Origin: Metabacillus litoralis
GTDB lineage: Bacteria > Bacillota > Bacilli > Bacillales > Bacillaceae
Direction: 5' to 3'
DNA: 64,000 nt
NCBI RefSeq assembly: GCF_020524045.1
Contig: NZ_JAIVKL010000004.1
Span: 62,001 to 126,000 of the forward strand
The first letter of the stretch is position 1; each line of letters starts with the position of its first letter. Position numbers and translations under genes: made by a program. Of the stretch, positions 7,888 to 17,494 are shown in pieces. The notes under the pieces are model-generated. The model saw only the letters and a list, made by a program, of their open reading frames with translations. It had not been told where the DNA came from and ran no database searches.

Positions 7888-7955
7888 TATGCTTTTTTGG
7901 GTTGTTAATAGCCCAATAAAGATTGTTTACTCATAATTGAAGGGAGTCTATCAAT

Positions 7956-9059
7956 ATGACACAGCTAAACATAACACCATTATATGAGGTGTATAAAAAC
8001 TACGGTGCAAAAACAATTGATTTTGGTGGATGGGATTTACCAGTTCAATTTTCTTCTATTAAAGAAGAGCATGAAGCTGTTCGTACAAAAGCAGGTTTAT
8101 TTGATGTTTCCCATATGGGCGAGGTAGAAGTGAAAGGATCAGATAGTCTGAGCTTTTTACAACGTGTTGTGACAAATGATGTTTCTTTATTAAAGGTAGG
8201 CGGAGCTCAATACACAGCAATGTGCTATGAAGATGGTGGCACAGTGGATGACCTTCTAATTTATAAAAAAGCTGAAAATGACTATTTATTAGTGATTAAT
8301 GCATCTAACATTGAAAAAGATATAGACTGGTTAACGTCTAATTTATCTGGTGATGTAACATTAACGAATATCTCGAATGAAACGGCATTACTTGCTCTTC
8401 AAGGTCCATTAGCTGAAAAAACACTTCAAAAACTAACAAACACAGATTTAACGACAATCAAATTTTTCAAATTTATTAATCCTGTAAATGTAGCAGGTGC
8501 GGAAGTTTTAGTATCTAGAACTGGTTACACAGGCGAAGATGGATTTGAGCTATATTGTGCTTCAGAAGATGCGGTTAGTCTTTGGGAGAAAATATTAGAA
8601 GCAGGCAAGGAAGATGGAGTTGTACCATGTGGTTTAGGAGCACGCGATACATTGCGTTTTGAAGCAACTCTTCCATTGTATGGTCAAGAGCTTACAAAAG
8701 ATATTACTCCAATTGAAGCAGGAATCGGATTTGCGGTCAAACCAAACAAAGAAGATGACTTCAATGGAAAAGCAGTTTTAAAAGAACAAAAAGAGAACGG
8801 AACAAAGCGAAAATTAGTTGGAATCGAATTGATTGATAAAGGAATTCCACGTCATGGGTATGAAGTATTTTCAGGTGGTGAGGAAATTGGTGTTGTGACA
8901 ACAGGAACACAATCACCAACACTAAAGAAAAATATCGGATTAGCTTTATTAAAGAAAGAATTTACTGAGCTTGGAACAGAAATAGAAGTCCAAATTCGTA
9001 AAAAACGTCTAAAAGCAGTTGTTGTGGCTACACCTTTTTACAAACGTCCTAAGAAATAA
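7956..9059 (+). CDS. gcvT: Aminomethyltransferase, glycine cleavage T protein
   Basis: 367 residues, normal length. T protein takes the aminomethyl group from lipoylated H protein, releases ammonia and forms 5,10-methylene-tetrahydrofolate. Visible family signatures are [13 protein letters not shown] (~22-34), [11 protein letters not shown] (~47-57), [14 protein letters not shown] (~187-200) and [12 protein letters not shown] (~225-236). Start ATG 7956 follows AAGGGAG. It is first in gcvT-gcvPA-gcvPB behind the tandem glycine riboswitch. The H protein gene is not in the window. Confidence 0.97.
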   Translation: MTQLNITPLYEVYKNYGAKTIDFGGWDLPVQFSSIKEEHEAVRTKAGLFDVSHMGEVEVKGSDSLSFLQRVVTNDVSLLKVGGAQYTAMCYEDGGTVDDLLIYKKAENDYLLVINASNIEKDIDWLTSNLSGDVTLTNISNETALLALQGPLAEKTLQKLTNTDLTTIKFFKFINPVNVAGAEVLVSRTGYTGEDGFELYCASEDAVSLWEKILEAGKEDGVVPCGLGARDTLRFEATLPLYGQELTKDITPIEAGIGFAVKPNKEDDFNGKAVLKEQKENGTKRKLVGIELIDKGIPRHGYEVFSGGEEIGVVTTGTQSPTLKKNIGLALLKKEFTELGTEIEVQIRKKRLKAVVVATPFYKRPKK

Positions 9060-9096
9060 GTCATTTCTGCCAACTATTAAACTAGTCTAGTTAGGA

Positions 9097-9222
9097 TATT
9101 TGCTGATTTCGAGCATTTATTTGCTGTTATACAAAATATATTTGCGGAAATCTGAATTATATTTGCTAGTTTACTCAATTTATTTGCTAATTCTTACAAT
9201 ATATTAGGAAAACGACAAAATA
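9097..9222. repeat. Tandem 21-bp degenerate repeat (five clear units and one decayed)
   Basis: TATTTGCT (or TATTTGCG) begins at 9097, 9118, 9139, 9160 and 9181, an exact 21-base period, with a sixth decayed unit (TATTAGGA) at 9202. Only the first ~8 bases are well kept; the remaining ~13 vary but stay AT-rich. Twenty-one bases are two helical turns, so the conserved octamers lie on one face of the DNA. It fills the gcvT-gcvPA gap inside the operon. Confidence 0.85.
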
Positions 9223-9283
9223 CCACAAATTTCAACATATAAATAAATACTACTTTTTTATATCGGAGAGGGGCTCACGACCA

Positions 9284-10630
9284 ATGAAACATCGTTATTT
9301 ACCAATGACGGAACAAGATAAACAGGAAATGCTACAAGCAATTGGCGTAGAATCTGTTAATGAGTTGTTTCAGGATATTCCAGAAAGTGTTCGTTTTCAA
9401 GGAGAGTACAATATCAAGAAAGCGAAATCAGAAACGGAGCTATTAAAAGAGCTAACACAATTAGCAGCTAAAAATAAAGACCTACGTAGTCATGCTTCTT
9501 TTTTAGGTGCTGGAGTTTATGATCATTACATGCCTATTATTGTTGATCATGTTATTTCGCGTTCTGAGTTTTATACAGCGTACACACCGTATCAACCTGA
9601 AATATCTCAAGGTGAACTGCAAGCAATTTTTGAATTTCAGACGATGATTTGTGAGTTAACTGGAATGGATGTTGCGAATTCATCTATGTATGATGGTGGA
9701 ACAGCTTTAGCTGAAGCGGCGATGTTAGCTGCTGGACAAACGAAAAAGAAAAAGATTCTTATTTCGAAAGCAGTAAACCCTGAAACTCGTGATGTTGTTC
9801 GAACATATGCAAAAGGTCAATACATTGAAGTTGTCGAAGTACCAGTTAAGAATGGTGTTACAGATCTTGTGGCATTACAAGAAGAAATGAATGAAGATGT
9901 AGCAGCTGTTCTTGTGCAATATCCTAACTTCTTTGGAAACATTGAGCCTTTACAAGATATTGAACCGATCGCTCATACTGGAAAGAGTATGTTTGTTGTT
10001 TCTTCTAATCCTTTAGCTTTAGGTGCTTTAACACCTCCTGGAGCATTTGGTGCAGATATTGTAGCTGGTGATGCTCAGCCATTTGGTATTCCTACTGCTT
10101 TTGGTGGACCACATTGTGGGTATTTTGCTGTTACAAATAAATTACTTAGAAAAGTACCAGGACGTCTTGTTGGTCAAACAACAGATGAAAATGGGAAACG
10201 TGGTTTTGTGTTAACGCTTCAAGCACGAGAACAGCATATTCGTCGTGATAAAGCGACTTCAAATATTTGTTCAAATCAAGCGTTGAATGCACTTGCTGCA
10301 TCTGTTGCTATGACAGCTTTAGGTAAGCAAGGTGTGAAGGAAATGGCGATTCAAAATATTCAAAAAGCCAATTATGCGAAAAAAGCTTGTAGAAATGCCG
10401 GATTAGAAGTTCCTTTTGAACAACCGATTTTTAATGAGTTTGTTGTGAAGTTAGAAAAACCAATATATAAAGTAAACAAACAGCTTTTAGAAAAAGGGAT
10501 CATTGGTGGCTTTGATTTAGGAAAGGTGTATCCAGAGCTTGAAAATCATATGTTAATTGCGGTTACAGAGCTTCGTACAAAAGAAGAAATTGACACACTT
10601 GTAAAGGAACTGGGGGATGACAATGAGTAA
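9284..10630 (+). CDS. gcvPA: Glycine dehydrogenase (decarboxylating) subunit 1
   Basis: 448 residues, matching the N-terminal half of P protein as split in Bacillus. With GcvPB it forms the PLP enzyme that decarboxylates glycine and loads the aminomethyl group on H-protein lipoate. Signatures include [30 protein letters not shown] and [11 protein letters not shown]. Start ATG 9284 lies 14 bases after GGAGAGGGG. It overlaps gcvPB and is separated from gcvT by 224 bases holding the 21-bp repeat. Confidence 0.96.
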   Translation: MKHRYLPMTEQDKQEMLQAIGVESVNELFQDIPESVRFQGEYNIKKAKSETELLKELTQLAAKNKDLRSHASFLGAGVYDHYMPIIVDHVISRSEFYTAYTPYQPEISQGELQAIFEFQTMICELTGMDVANSSMYDGGTALAEAAMLAAGQTKKKKILISKAVNPETRDVVRTYAKGQYIEVVEVPVKNGVTDLVALQEEMNEDVAAVLVQYPNFFGNIEPLQDIEPIAHTGKSMFVVSSNPLALGALTPPGAFGADIVAGDAQPFGIPTAFGGPHCGYFAVTNKLLRKVPGRLVGQTTDENGKRGFVLTLQAREQHIRRDKATSNICSNQALNALAASVAMTALGKQGVKEMAIQNIQKANYAKKACRNAGLEVPFEQPIFNEFVVKLEKPIYKVNKQLLEKGIIGGFDLGKVYPELENHMLIAVTELRTKEEIDTLVKELGDDNE

Positions 10631-12080
10631 TCAAGATCAAACGTTAATTTTTGAAGTTAGCAAAGAAGGTCGCGTAGGATATAGCTTGCCAGAGCTAGAA
10701 ATTGAAGCATTGTCATTAGATGAGCTCATTCCTTCAACATATATTCGTAGTGAGCAAGCAGAGCTTCCTGAGGTTTCAGAATTAGATATTATGAGACATT
10801 ATACAGCTTTATCAAGACGTAATCATGGTGTTGACTCAGGTTTCTACCCATTAGGTTCTTGTACAATGAAGTATAATCCGAAAATCAATGAAAATGTTGC
10901 GCGTATTGCAGGTCTAGCACATATTCATCCTTTACAGGAAGAAGAAACGGTTCAAGGTGCAATGGAATTATTATTTGATCTTCAAGAGCATTTAAAAGAA
11001 ATTACTGGTATGGATGAAGTCACTCTTCAACCAGCAGCAGGTGCACATGGTGAGTGGACTGGATTAATGATGATTCGTGCGTATCATGAAGCTAATAATG
11101 ATACAAAAAGAACTAAGGTCATCGTCCCTGACTCAGCACATGGTACAAATCCTGCGTCAGCAACTGTAGCTGGTTTTGAAACGATCACAGTTAAATCTGA
11201 TGAAAATGGCTTAGTAGATTTGGAAGATTTAAAACGAGTTGTTAATGAAGAAACGGCGGCTCTTATGTTAACAAACCCTAATACTCTAGGATTGTTCGAA
11301 GCTCATATTCTAGAAATGGCACAAATTGTACATGATGCTGGTGGAAAATTATATTACGATGGAGCAAATTTAAATGCAGTACTAAGTCAAGCTCGTCCTG
11401 GAGATATGGGCTTTGATGTTGTTCACCTTAACCTTCATAAGACTTTCACAGGTCCTCATGGTGGTGGTGGTCCAGGATCAGGTCCTGTTGGTGTGAAAGA
11501 GGATCTAATTCCTTATTTACCAAAACCAGTGCTTGTTAAAACGGAAGAAGGCTATCATTTTGATTATAATCTTCCTGAATCAATCGGGCGTGTAAAGCCT
11601 TTCTATGGTAACTTTGGTATTAATGTTCGTGCATACACATATATTCGTTCAATGGGACCTGATGGATTAAAGGCTGTAACAGAATATGCCGTATTAAATG
11701 CAAACTATATGATGCGTCGTCTAGCTCCATACTTTGATCTACCATTTGATCAGCATTGTAAGCATGAATTCGTACTATCAGGCAAGCGCCAAAAGAAACT
11801 AGGTGTTCGTACACTTGATATTGCAAAAAGATTATTAGATTTTGGTTATCATCCACCAACAATCTATTTCCCGTTAAATGTTGAAGAATGTATTATGATT
11901 GAACCAACAGAAACAGAATCAAAGGAAACACTTGATTCCTTTATTGATGCAATGATTCAAATTGCAAAAGAAGCGGAAGAAAATCCTGAGATTGTTCAAG
12001 AAGCTCCGCACACGACAGTCATTAAACGTCTTGATGAAACAACAGCTGCTAGAAAACCAATCTTAAAATATCAAAGATAA
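10623..12080 (+). CDS. gcvPB: Glycine dehydrogenase (decarboxylating) subunit 2
   Basis: 485 residues from ATG 10623, preferred to ATG 10617 because GGGGG is too close to the latter. It carries the PLP-binding region: [20 protein letters not shown], with the Schiff-base lysine in LHKTF near residue 273. [15 protein letters not shown] near residue 77 is a P-protein hallmark. It overlaps the end of gcvPA by 8 bases, so translation is coupled. Last gene of the glycine-cleavage operon. Confidence 0.96.
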   Translation: MSNQDQTLIFEVSKEGRVGYSLPELEIEALSLDELIPSTYIRSEQAELPEVSELDIMRHYTALSRRNHGVDSGFYPLGSCTMKYNPKINENVARIAGLAHIHPLQEEETVQGAMELLFDLQEHLKEITGMDEVTLQPAAGAHGEWTGLMMIRAYHEANNDTKRTKVIVPDSAHGTNPASATVAGFETITVKSDENGLVDLEDLKRVVNEETAALMLTNPNTLGLFEAHILEMAQIVHDAGGKLYYDGANLNAVLSQARPGDMGFDVVHLNLHKTFTGPHGGGGPGSGPVGVKEDLIPYLPKPVLVKTEEGYHFDYNLPESIGRVKPFYGNFGINVRAYTYIRSMGPDGLKAVTEYAVLNANYMMRRLAPYFDLPFDQHCKHEFVLSGKRQKKLGVRTLDIAKRLLDFGYHPPTIYFPLNVEECIMIEPTETESKETLDSFIDAMIQIAKEAEENPEIVQEAPHTTVIKRLDETTAARKPILKYQR

Positions 12081-12090
12081 AATGTTGAAA

Positions 12091-12125
12091 AAACTGACTT
12101 GCTGTATAGTAAGTCAGTTTTTTGT
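12091..12125 (+). terminator. Terminator of the gcv operon
   Basis: AACTGACTT pairs perfectly with AAGTCAGTT around a 9-base loop and is followed by a T-run. It starts 11 bases after the gcvPB stop. Confidence 0.9.
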
Positions 12126-12261
12126 ATTTAAATGTTGTAAATCTACAAAACCACTAACATTATGACTAGTTTTTAGAACCTTTGTCGATAGGAAGGAAAT
12201 AGATAGAGAGAATATAGAACTAGTAACATAAGAAAAAATAGACAAAGGTTGGTGGAGTAGA

Positions 12262-12945
12262 TTGGCAGCAAAATATGTAACAATTTCAAAAGCAGCGTCT
12301 CTTGTAGGAGAAAAGGTATTCATCTTGAAAAATTGGGAAGATGAATTTTCGGAGTTTATTGATATTAAAAGAGATGAAAAAAATGCACGACTATTAACAC
12401 CTGAAAATATCGAAATGCTTCGGAAAATTAAATCTTTTAAAGATAGTAATATGGATACAAAAACAATCAAGCAGTTACTTTCCAATCAGCAATCAACAGC
12501 AGATAAGGTAAGTTCATCTGTAAAAAGTGATGCTGTGGAGGAAATGAAAGAATCGTTAACTAAGATTACAAATTTTATTGATTCGAAGGAAGTTCAGGAG
12601 ATATTACAGCTGAATGAAAAATTAAATCAATTAGAGAAAAATGTTGTACACTCAGTTCATCATAAGATTTCCGAAACAGCAAAGTTGCAAACAGAAGTTG
12701 CAAGATTTGAATTTTCAGATGTCCAAGATATGATTTCGAACTTAGAAGAAACATCAAATCTTGAAAGAGAATTATACAAAGAAGAAATTCAAAATGAACG
12801 AGATCTTGCTCAGAAGCATACAGATGCACGAGAAGAGCGTTTTCTAGCTTTTGTAAAAGAGCATCAAGTACGTCAAGAAAGATTAAAGCAAGATCAAAGA
12901 TTTGGGATAGGGTTTATAAAGCAAATTATGGGGTTTGCTAAGTAA
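12262..12945 (+). CDS. MerR-like helix-turn-helix protein with coiled coil (DUF3967-like)
   Basis: 227 residues from TTG 12262 behind GGTGGAG. Residues ~3-65 (YVTISKAASLVGEKVFILKNW, then RLLTPENIEMLRKIKSFKDSN) form a MerR-type winged helix as in RacA-like chromosome or plasmid binding proteins. Residues ~90-210 are charged and heptad-like, predicting a long coiled coil. The C-terminus (REERFLAFVKEHQVRQERLK) resembles DUF3967. No effector domain is seen. It is a single gene between two terminators; possible roles are DNA anchoring or regulation. Function not assigned. Confidence 0.65.
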   Translation: MAAKYVTISKAASLVGEKVFILKNWEDEFSEFIDIKRDEKNARLLTPENIEMLRKIKSFKDSNMDTKTIKQLLSNQQSTADKVSSSVKSDAVEEMKESLTKITNFIDSKEVQEILQLNEKLNQLEKNVVHSVHHKISETAKLQTEVARFEFSDVQDMISNLEETSNLERELYKEEIQNERDLAQKHTDAREERFLAFVKEHQVRQERLKQDQRFGIGFIKQIMGFAK

Positions 12946-12989
12946 AGCTAAAGTATAGTCATGCTATTTTTTCTGAAGAGAAAATGAGA

Positions 12990-13025
12990 AAAAGCTAAGC
13001 AATTCTATAGATTTGCTTAGCTTTT
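12990..13025. terminator. Bidirectional terminator
   Basis: AAAAAGCTAAGCAA pairs with TTGCTTAGCTTTTT around a 10-base loop, with A-run and T-run on both sides. It serves the convergent MerR-like gene and the CNNM/CBS gene. Confidence 0.9.
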
Positions 13026-13028
13026 TGA

Positions 13029-14267
13029 TTATTCACCAGGTGCTGTTTTCTTCGTGATCATAATCTTTTTTAATTTGTTGTCTTCTACAGATTGGATGTC
13101 AAAATGTAGATGGTGGTATTCGTAGGATTCGCCTTCAGTAGGGAATCGACCCATTTCTTTTAGTAAGAAGCCTGTTAAGATATCTTCTTGCTCTGGAATT
13201 TTCGTTTTAAAGACTTCATTTAAACGCCTTAAAGCTAATTTTCCATTACAAATAATATGTGAGTCTGTTAATTCATCAATTAAGATTTCTTCATCATCGT
13301 CTGTTTCATCTTTGATATCTTGACCAATCATCGCTTCGATAATATCTTCATGACTTATGATTCCCTTCGTTCCACCATATTCATCTAATACTATAGCTAA
13401 ATGTCTTCGTTTTTTAAGCATCAATTTAAAAACCTTTTCAATTGAATGAAATTCGAAAACAAATAATGGGTCATTATCTATGAAATCTTCTAAGTTTTTA
13501 TGTGGCTCTAGTGACCATGAAAGTAATGATTTTGAGTGAAGGACTCCTACAATGTGGTCCATATTCTCCTTATAAACTGGATATCTTGTGTGACTTCCAT
13601 CTAAAACATACTCACGAGCTTCTTCAAAAGATGATTCGCATGGTATGCCTTGTATTTCAGTTCTAGGAGTTTTTAGAGCATCTCGTACATCAAGGTCATA
13701 AAAGTCAATAGCACCTTTAATCCGCTGATTTTCTTCATTTTGAAGAATTCCTTCAGATGTGGCAATGTTGACCATTGTTATTAATTCTTCTCTTGATATT
13801 GATGCTGTATTCACTTGGTTTTTCGATAAAAAACTGATAACGATTCTTGTAAACCTAGATAGTAGAAAAATTAAAGGCTTAAAAATAAACAGAATTATTC
13901 TGATCACTGGAAAAACAATATAAGCGATTTTATCTGCAAAAGTTGCTGCAATTGACTTTGGTAAAACTTCTGCAAAAATAATTAACACGACGGTTAAAAC
14001 TCCCGTTGCTATTCCGACATTAATGTCATACTCAAGTGCAAGTATCGTAACAAGAGTAGGTAGCATAATATTTGCAATGTTGTTACCAATTAAAATGCCT
14101 GTGATTAATTCATCAGGCTTTGAGACAAATTCAAGCAGTTTTTGAGATTTTTTATCGTTGTTTTCAGCTCTTGTTTTTAATTTCATTTTGTTTACCGCAG
14201 TAAGTGCTGTCTCACTTCCCGATAAGAAAAAAGACATAAATAGAAAAAGCAGTATGGCGACTATCAA
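13029..14267 (-). CDS. CNNM/CBS-domain (CorC/HlyC family) membrane protein
   Basis: 412 residues. Residues ~1-170 hold the DUF21/CNNM domain with about four hydrophobic segments (SGSETALTAVNKMKL near 17-31). A CBS pair (~190-320: PRTEIQGIP, TRYPVYKENMDHIVG, IVLDEYGGTKGIIS) and a C-terminal CorC_HlyC transporter-associated domain follow (DILTGFLLKEMGRFPTEGE). Family members act in Mg2+ export or regulation. Paralogues in B. subtilis are YhdP, YhdT, YqhB, YrkA and YugS; I cannot say which one this corresponds to. It is monocistronic. Confidence 0.85.
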   Translation of the reverse strand: MIVAILLFLFMSFFLSGSETALTAVNKMKLKTRAENNDKKSQKLLEFVSKPDELITGILIGNNIANIMLPTLVTILALEYDINVGIATGVLTVVLIIFAEVLPKSIAATFADKIAYIVFPVIRIILFIFKPLIFLLSRFTRIVISFLSKNQVNTASISREELITMVNIATSEGILQNEENQRIKGAIDFYDLDVRDALKTPRTEIQGIPCESSFEEAREYVLDGSHTRYPVYKENMDHIVGVLHSKSLLSWSLEPHKNLEDFIDNDPLFVFEFHSIEKVFKLMLKKRRHLAIVLDEYGGTKGIISHEDIIEAMIGQDIKDETDDDEEILIDELTDSHIICNGKLALRRLNEVFKTKIPEQEDILTGFLLKEMGRFPTEGESYEYHHLHFDIQSVEDNKLKKIMITKKTAPGE

Positions 14268-14520
14268 ATTTAATACTCCTCCAAAATCTTGGTAAATGTT
14301 ATTTGATTACTACTTCATATAATATCATTATTGAACTAGGTAGCAAATAAAAAGAGATTTACTTTTGTTAAAATTCCCTTACTTTTTGTTTTTACACTAA
14401 TGAATATAATCTTCACTTGCATTAGACGATGTAGTTATCTATGTATTTTATATGCTGCTTTATTTTTATATCTTTGTTGTGGATTTCTGTACAACTATAA
14501 AATCAAGTTTTAACCTTGTT
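14268..14520. other. Gap between the CNNM gene and the yqhL terminator
   Basis: AT-rich sequence with no gene; it presumably holds the leftward promoter of the CNNM gene. Confidence 0.35.
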
Positions 14521-14572
14521 ATATTAAAAGAAGCTACTTTTCCAGATAAGATGGTAAAGTAGCTTCTAATAT
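14521..14572 (-). terminator. Terminator of yqhL, displaced by a MITE
   Basis: AGAAGCTACTTT and AAAGTAGCTTCT pair perfectly over 12 bases; outer ATATTA/TAATAT extends the stem. Read leftward it is followed by TTTTAATAT. It lies beyond the MITE that sits directly after yqhL, so the insertion appears to have separated gene and terminator. Confidence 0.75.
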
Positions 14573-14576
14573 GTGT

Positions 14577-14757
14577 TTAATTATGGCTGTTTTCTTAAAC
14601 TTTGTTGCTTTAACAACAACTCCAAGTAAACAGCATTATATAAAGCATAGTGGCATCTTTTCTTCATAGGATAGTACCTATTTTGCTATAACCATCATGT
14701 TTCCACTGCATAATTAGGTCAATTAGCAACAATCTTTCAGAAAAGAGCCTTAATTAT
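14577..14757. mobile_element. MITE, copy 1, with 8-bp target duplication (TTAATTAT)
   Basis: The element is 14585-14749 (165 bases), with TTAATTAT directly on both sides (14577-14584 and 14750-14757). The left end GGCTGTTTTC..TAAACTTTGTTGC is matched, inverted and decayed, by GCAACAATCTTTCAG and AAAAGAGCC on the right. It has no reading frame of note. The interior block GTGGCATCTTTTCTTCATA is shared with copy 2 at 33.5 kb. The right-hand duplication spans the yqhL stop codon, leaving the protein intact. Confidence 0.88.
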
Positions 14758-15134
14758 TTTTTCTTTACTTTACCTGTCCAGCCTTTAAAGCCGCCTTTTA
14801 GACAATTAATGTCATTGTAGCCTTTACGTTTTAACATTTGAGCTGCACGACCACTACGTACTGTGTTTTGACAGTAGAAGTATACAGGTTGATCTTTGCG
14901 AATTTCTTTATGACGCTGACGTAGTTGTGAAAGGGGAATATTTCTTGCGCCTAAAATATGACCACCTTCAAATTCATTTGGCTCACGCACATCAATTAAT
15001 TGAGCTTTTCGATAGCCAGCTCTAAATTCTTCTTCTGTTAAATGCTTCATGATTTTGCGTTGATAGAAAAAGCTAAAAGCAGAGTATCCAATAATAGCTG
15101 CTGCTAAAATAATTAGTAACCATGTTGATGTCAA
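14754..15134 (-). CDS. yqhL: Membrane-anchored rhodanese-like protein YqhL
   Basis: 126 residues. One N-terminal membrane segment (LLIILAAAIIGYSAFSFF, residues ~6-23) precedes a single rhodanese domain: LIDVREPNEFEGGHILGARN (~46-65) and VYFYCQNTVRSGRAAQML (~84-101). The active-site Cys is in the loop CQNTVRSG near residue 88. Such domains carry sulfur or act as redox adaptors at the membrane. It is divergent from lipM. A MITE has inserted at its stop codon without changing the protein. Confidence 0.9.
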   Translation of the reverse strand: MTSTWLLIILAAAIIGYSAFSFFYQRKIMKHLTEEEFRAGYRKAQLIDVREPNEFEGGHILGARNIPLSQLRQRHKEIRKDQPVYFYCQNTVRSGRAAQMLKRKGYNDINCLKGGFKGWTGKVKKK

Positions 15135-15316
15135 TTTGCACGACCCCTTTTATATGTTATGTTTCTTATTAGAAGCTCTAAAGAACTCATATAGACCTTT
15201 ATTATTATATAAGAGCTTGTCTTAATTGTCATTACCTACGATGCATTTATATTTTCTTCTTTAAAAACTTCTGCTAGACTTAATGAATAAAATGATCAAT
15301 AAAGAGGGTTTACAAC

Positions 15317-16153
15317 ATGACGAAAGAAGTATGGCGTTTTATAGATTCTGGAAATTGTTCACCAGCATTTAATATGGCATTAGATGAGGTGTTGTTAGAA
15401 TGGCATAGTGAGGGGAAAATTCCACCTACTATTCGATTTTACGGATGGAATCCTGCAACACTTTCAATCGGTTATTTCCAAAAAGCGGAAAAAGAAATTG
15501 ATTTAGGAGCTGTTCAAAAATACGGTCTTGGATTTGTTAGAAGGCCAACAGGTGGTCGCGGTGTATTACATGATAAAGAGCTCACTTATAGTGTTATTGT
15601 TACTGAAGAACATCCTGAAATGCCAAAAACCGTCACAGAAGCTTACCGTGTCATTTCCGATGGGATTTTAGAAGGCTTTAAAAATTTGGGTCTGGATGCC
15701 TATTTTTCAATACCTCGAACAGAAGAGGAAAAGCAAGGCTTGAAGTCACCTCGATCTGCGGTTTGTTTTGATGCTCCATCTTGGTACGAGCTTGTTGTAG
15801 AGGGGCGAAAAGTTGCAGGTAGTGCACAAACTAGACAAAAAGGTGTTATCCTTCAACATGGCTCTATCTTACTGGATCTTGATGAAGATATGCTTTTTGA
15901 TTTATTTAAATACCCCAATGAGCGCGTAAAAGAAAGAATGCAACGTGCCTTTAAGAGTAAAGCAGTTGCCACAAATACACTTCGTGAAGAACCGGTAACA
16001 ATTGAAGAAGCAAAAAAAGCATTTAAAGAAGGTTTTGAAAAAGGTTTACATATTGAATTAGAGCCTTATGTGTTAACAGCTGATGAAATAGAGTATGTAA
16101 ATACGATTGCAAGGAAGAAATATGAAACGGATGAGTGGAATTTCAAGAGATAG
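15317..16153 (+). CDS. lipM: Octanoyl-[GcvH]:protein N-octanoyltransferase LipM
   Basis: 278 residues. The family transfers octanoate from acyl carrier protein to the H protein (GcvH), the first step of lipoate assembly in Bacillus. [18 protein letters not shown] (~75-92) is the ligase-fold signature and SAVCFDAPS places the catalytic Cys at residue 150, the B. subtilis position. Start ATG 15317 follows AAAGAGG. It is monocistronic, divergent from yqhL. Its product serves the glycine-cleavage system encoded 4 kb upstream. Confidence 0.95.
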   Translation: MTKEVWRFIDSGNCSPAFNMALDEVLLEWHSEGKIPPTIRFYGWNPATLSIGYFQKAEKEIDLGAVQKYGLGFVRRPTGGRGVLHDKELTYSVIVTEEHPEMPKTVTEAYRVISDGILEGFKNLGLDAYFSIPRTEEEKQGLKSPRSAVCFDAPSWYELVVEGRKVAGSAQTRQKGVILQHGSILLDLDEDMLFDLFKYPNERVKERMQRAFKSKAVATNTLREEPVTIEEAKKAFKEGFEKGLHIELEPYVLTADEIEYVNTIARKKYETDEWNFKR

Positions 16154-16269
16154 AAAATAAACGAACAGTGGGAGTTTTCCTATACTTGTCTCTTAAGCTT
16201 CATAATCTTTTCATCAATAATTAAGCTTTTTGATCAAACATGAATAGGTAGTAGATTAGTTTGGTGTAC

Positions 16270-16630
16270 TAAGAGGATGGGACATAAGTATTAAAGCTAA
16301 TGATAAGCTCGAATTATTAGGTGATGTAACAATTAATCATTCGCCTAATAGTTCGGGTTTTTATTTGCCTTCTTCAATAGTTTTTTTGATTTTGCAAATT
16401 ATTTTTAAGAACTAGTGGAATGGAGCGGAAGACACTAATGCACCTACGGGAATAGAGGAAAGGCCTCGACCTAAGCAGGCGCTTACGTCGAGGAGGCTCA
16501 GCTTCCTCCCCGTGGAACGCGAGTGTCTGCAGCGCAATGGAACGAACTTGTTTTTTTCAGCTTAACTGAATATAGAATTATTCGTCTTTTTGTATGTCTT
16601 CTTAAAATACGTCTTAGTATGTTTTTTATG
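16270..16630 (+). repeat. Dispersed ~360-bp element, copy A
   Basis: It starts AAGAGGATGGGACATAA (16271) and ends in a decayed inverse version near 16630. Inside are a terminator-like hairpin (CGAATTATTAGG...CCTAATAGTTCG plus T-run, 16309-16365) and the GC-rich core AGTGGAATGGAGCGGAAG...AGCGCAATGGAACGAACTTG (16413-16550). Copies C (29.8 kb) and F (61.0 kb) share the layout. No coding potential. Confidence 0.8.
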
Positions 16631-16714
16631 TAAATTTCTTTTGCAATGGAAAATAGGCTAAAAAATGAAACCATTTTGTTATTATTTCGTATTTATCATT
16701 AAGGGGTGTTTAAA

Positions 16715-17044
16715 ATGGATAACATTATTATTGGTATTTTAAATATAAGTTGTGGTTTATTGTTTGTTGGTTTAAGTATTCCTCTATATAAAGAAAGAAT
16801 AAAGATGAATCATTTATATGGTGTTAGATTTAGTGAATCATTTGAATCAGAGGAAAATTGGTACAAAATAAATAAATATGGTGCAAAAAGGATGATGATT
16901 TGGTCAATTCCTTTGTTTGTAATAGGCATTACTATAGTATTTCTACCACCATTAAATGACTTGTTACTGGTTTTTCTGACCTTTTTACCATGCATCATTA
17001 TGATTCCTGCTATTGAAAGTTATAAATACGCAAAGAAGCTTTAG
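16715..17044 (+). CDS. SdpI/YhfL-like small membrane protein
   Basis: 109 residues from ATG 16715, placed 8 bases after AAGGGG; a GTG three codons earlier is too close to it. Three or so hydrophobic segments occur (IIIGILNISCGLLFVGLSIP; MIWSIPLFVIGITIVFLP; LLVFLTFLPCIIMIPA). NHLYGVRFSESFESEENWYKIN between segments one and two matches the SdpI/YhfL family (GIRTPWTLSNEEVWYKTH-like). SdpI itself is a toxin-immunity membrane protein, but most relatives have no known role. It stands alone, flanked by repeat A and the nrdJ leader. Confidence 0.65.
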   Translation: MDNIIIGILNISCGLLFVGLSIPLYKERIKMNHLYGVRFSESFESEENWYKINKYGAKRMMIWSIPLFVIGITIVFLPPLNDLLLVFLTFLPCIIMIPAIESYKYAKKL

Positions 17045-17380
17045 TTGAATTGGCAAATCTTGTGTCGGAAGTAAATTGAAACGATCTCGTCCCTTTTCAA
17101 TTTATTAAGATCTTTTCTGATAGTTTGTTGTTAAGTGATTTCATTACTTACTAGACCACAATTATGATGTCAGACTTGTAGAATTTTGACGAAAACTTAT
17201 TTTTTATGTAAAAATCAAAAGAAATGTTGAATTAACAGCGTTTTATGACATAAAACTACATGCAAGTGACAAAATCCTTCAAAAACCGCAGTTAAGTCCT
17301 CGAAATCTTACTTTCTCTTATTAATTCTCACTCTATTAATGAGTTATCAATTTGACAAATACAAAATGAATGCCCTAGAA
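17045..17380. other. Gap upstream of nrdJ
   Basis: No gene seen. AT-rich sequence; the regulatory NrdR boxes lie at its right end. I see no cobalamin riboswitch signature despite the B12-dependent enzyme downstream. Confidence 0.4.
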
Positions 17381-17427
17381 AACTATATGTAGTGTTATAT
17401 TTAAAAAACCTAACACTATATATTGAA
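17381..17427. promoter_or_regulatory. Pair of NrdR boxes upstream of nrdJ
   Basis: AACTATATGTAGTGTT (17381-17396) and AACACTATATATTGAA (17412-17427) resemble the NrdR consensus ACACTATATATAGTGT. Their centres are 31 bases apart, three helical turns, the usual spacing of paired boxes. NrdR represses ribonucleotide reductase genes when dATP is high. Confidence 0.8.
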
Positions 17428-17494
17428 TTGTGGGAATAGATATGATAAATTAAATCAGGAGATTTAATAGAGAGATTGATTAGGAGTTGTTACA

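Noticed and set aside
9097-9222. CRISPR array
   Set aside because: Unit of 21 bases with an 8-base conserved part, too short for repeat-spacer units, and no cas genes in the window.
12114-12485. Leftward 123-codon open frame over the MerR-like gene
   Set aside because: It overlaps the better supported plus-strand gene and the gcv terminator, has no recognisable ribosome binding site, and shows shadow-like composition.
17045-17494. Cobalamin riboswitch before nrdJ
   Set aside because: No B12-box (GCCACTG-type) motif is visible; only the NrdR boxes are recognisable.
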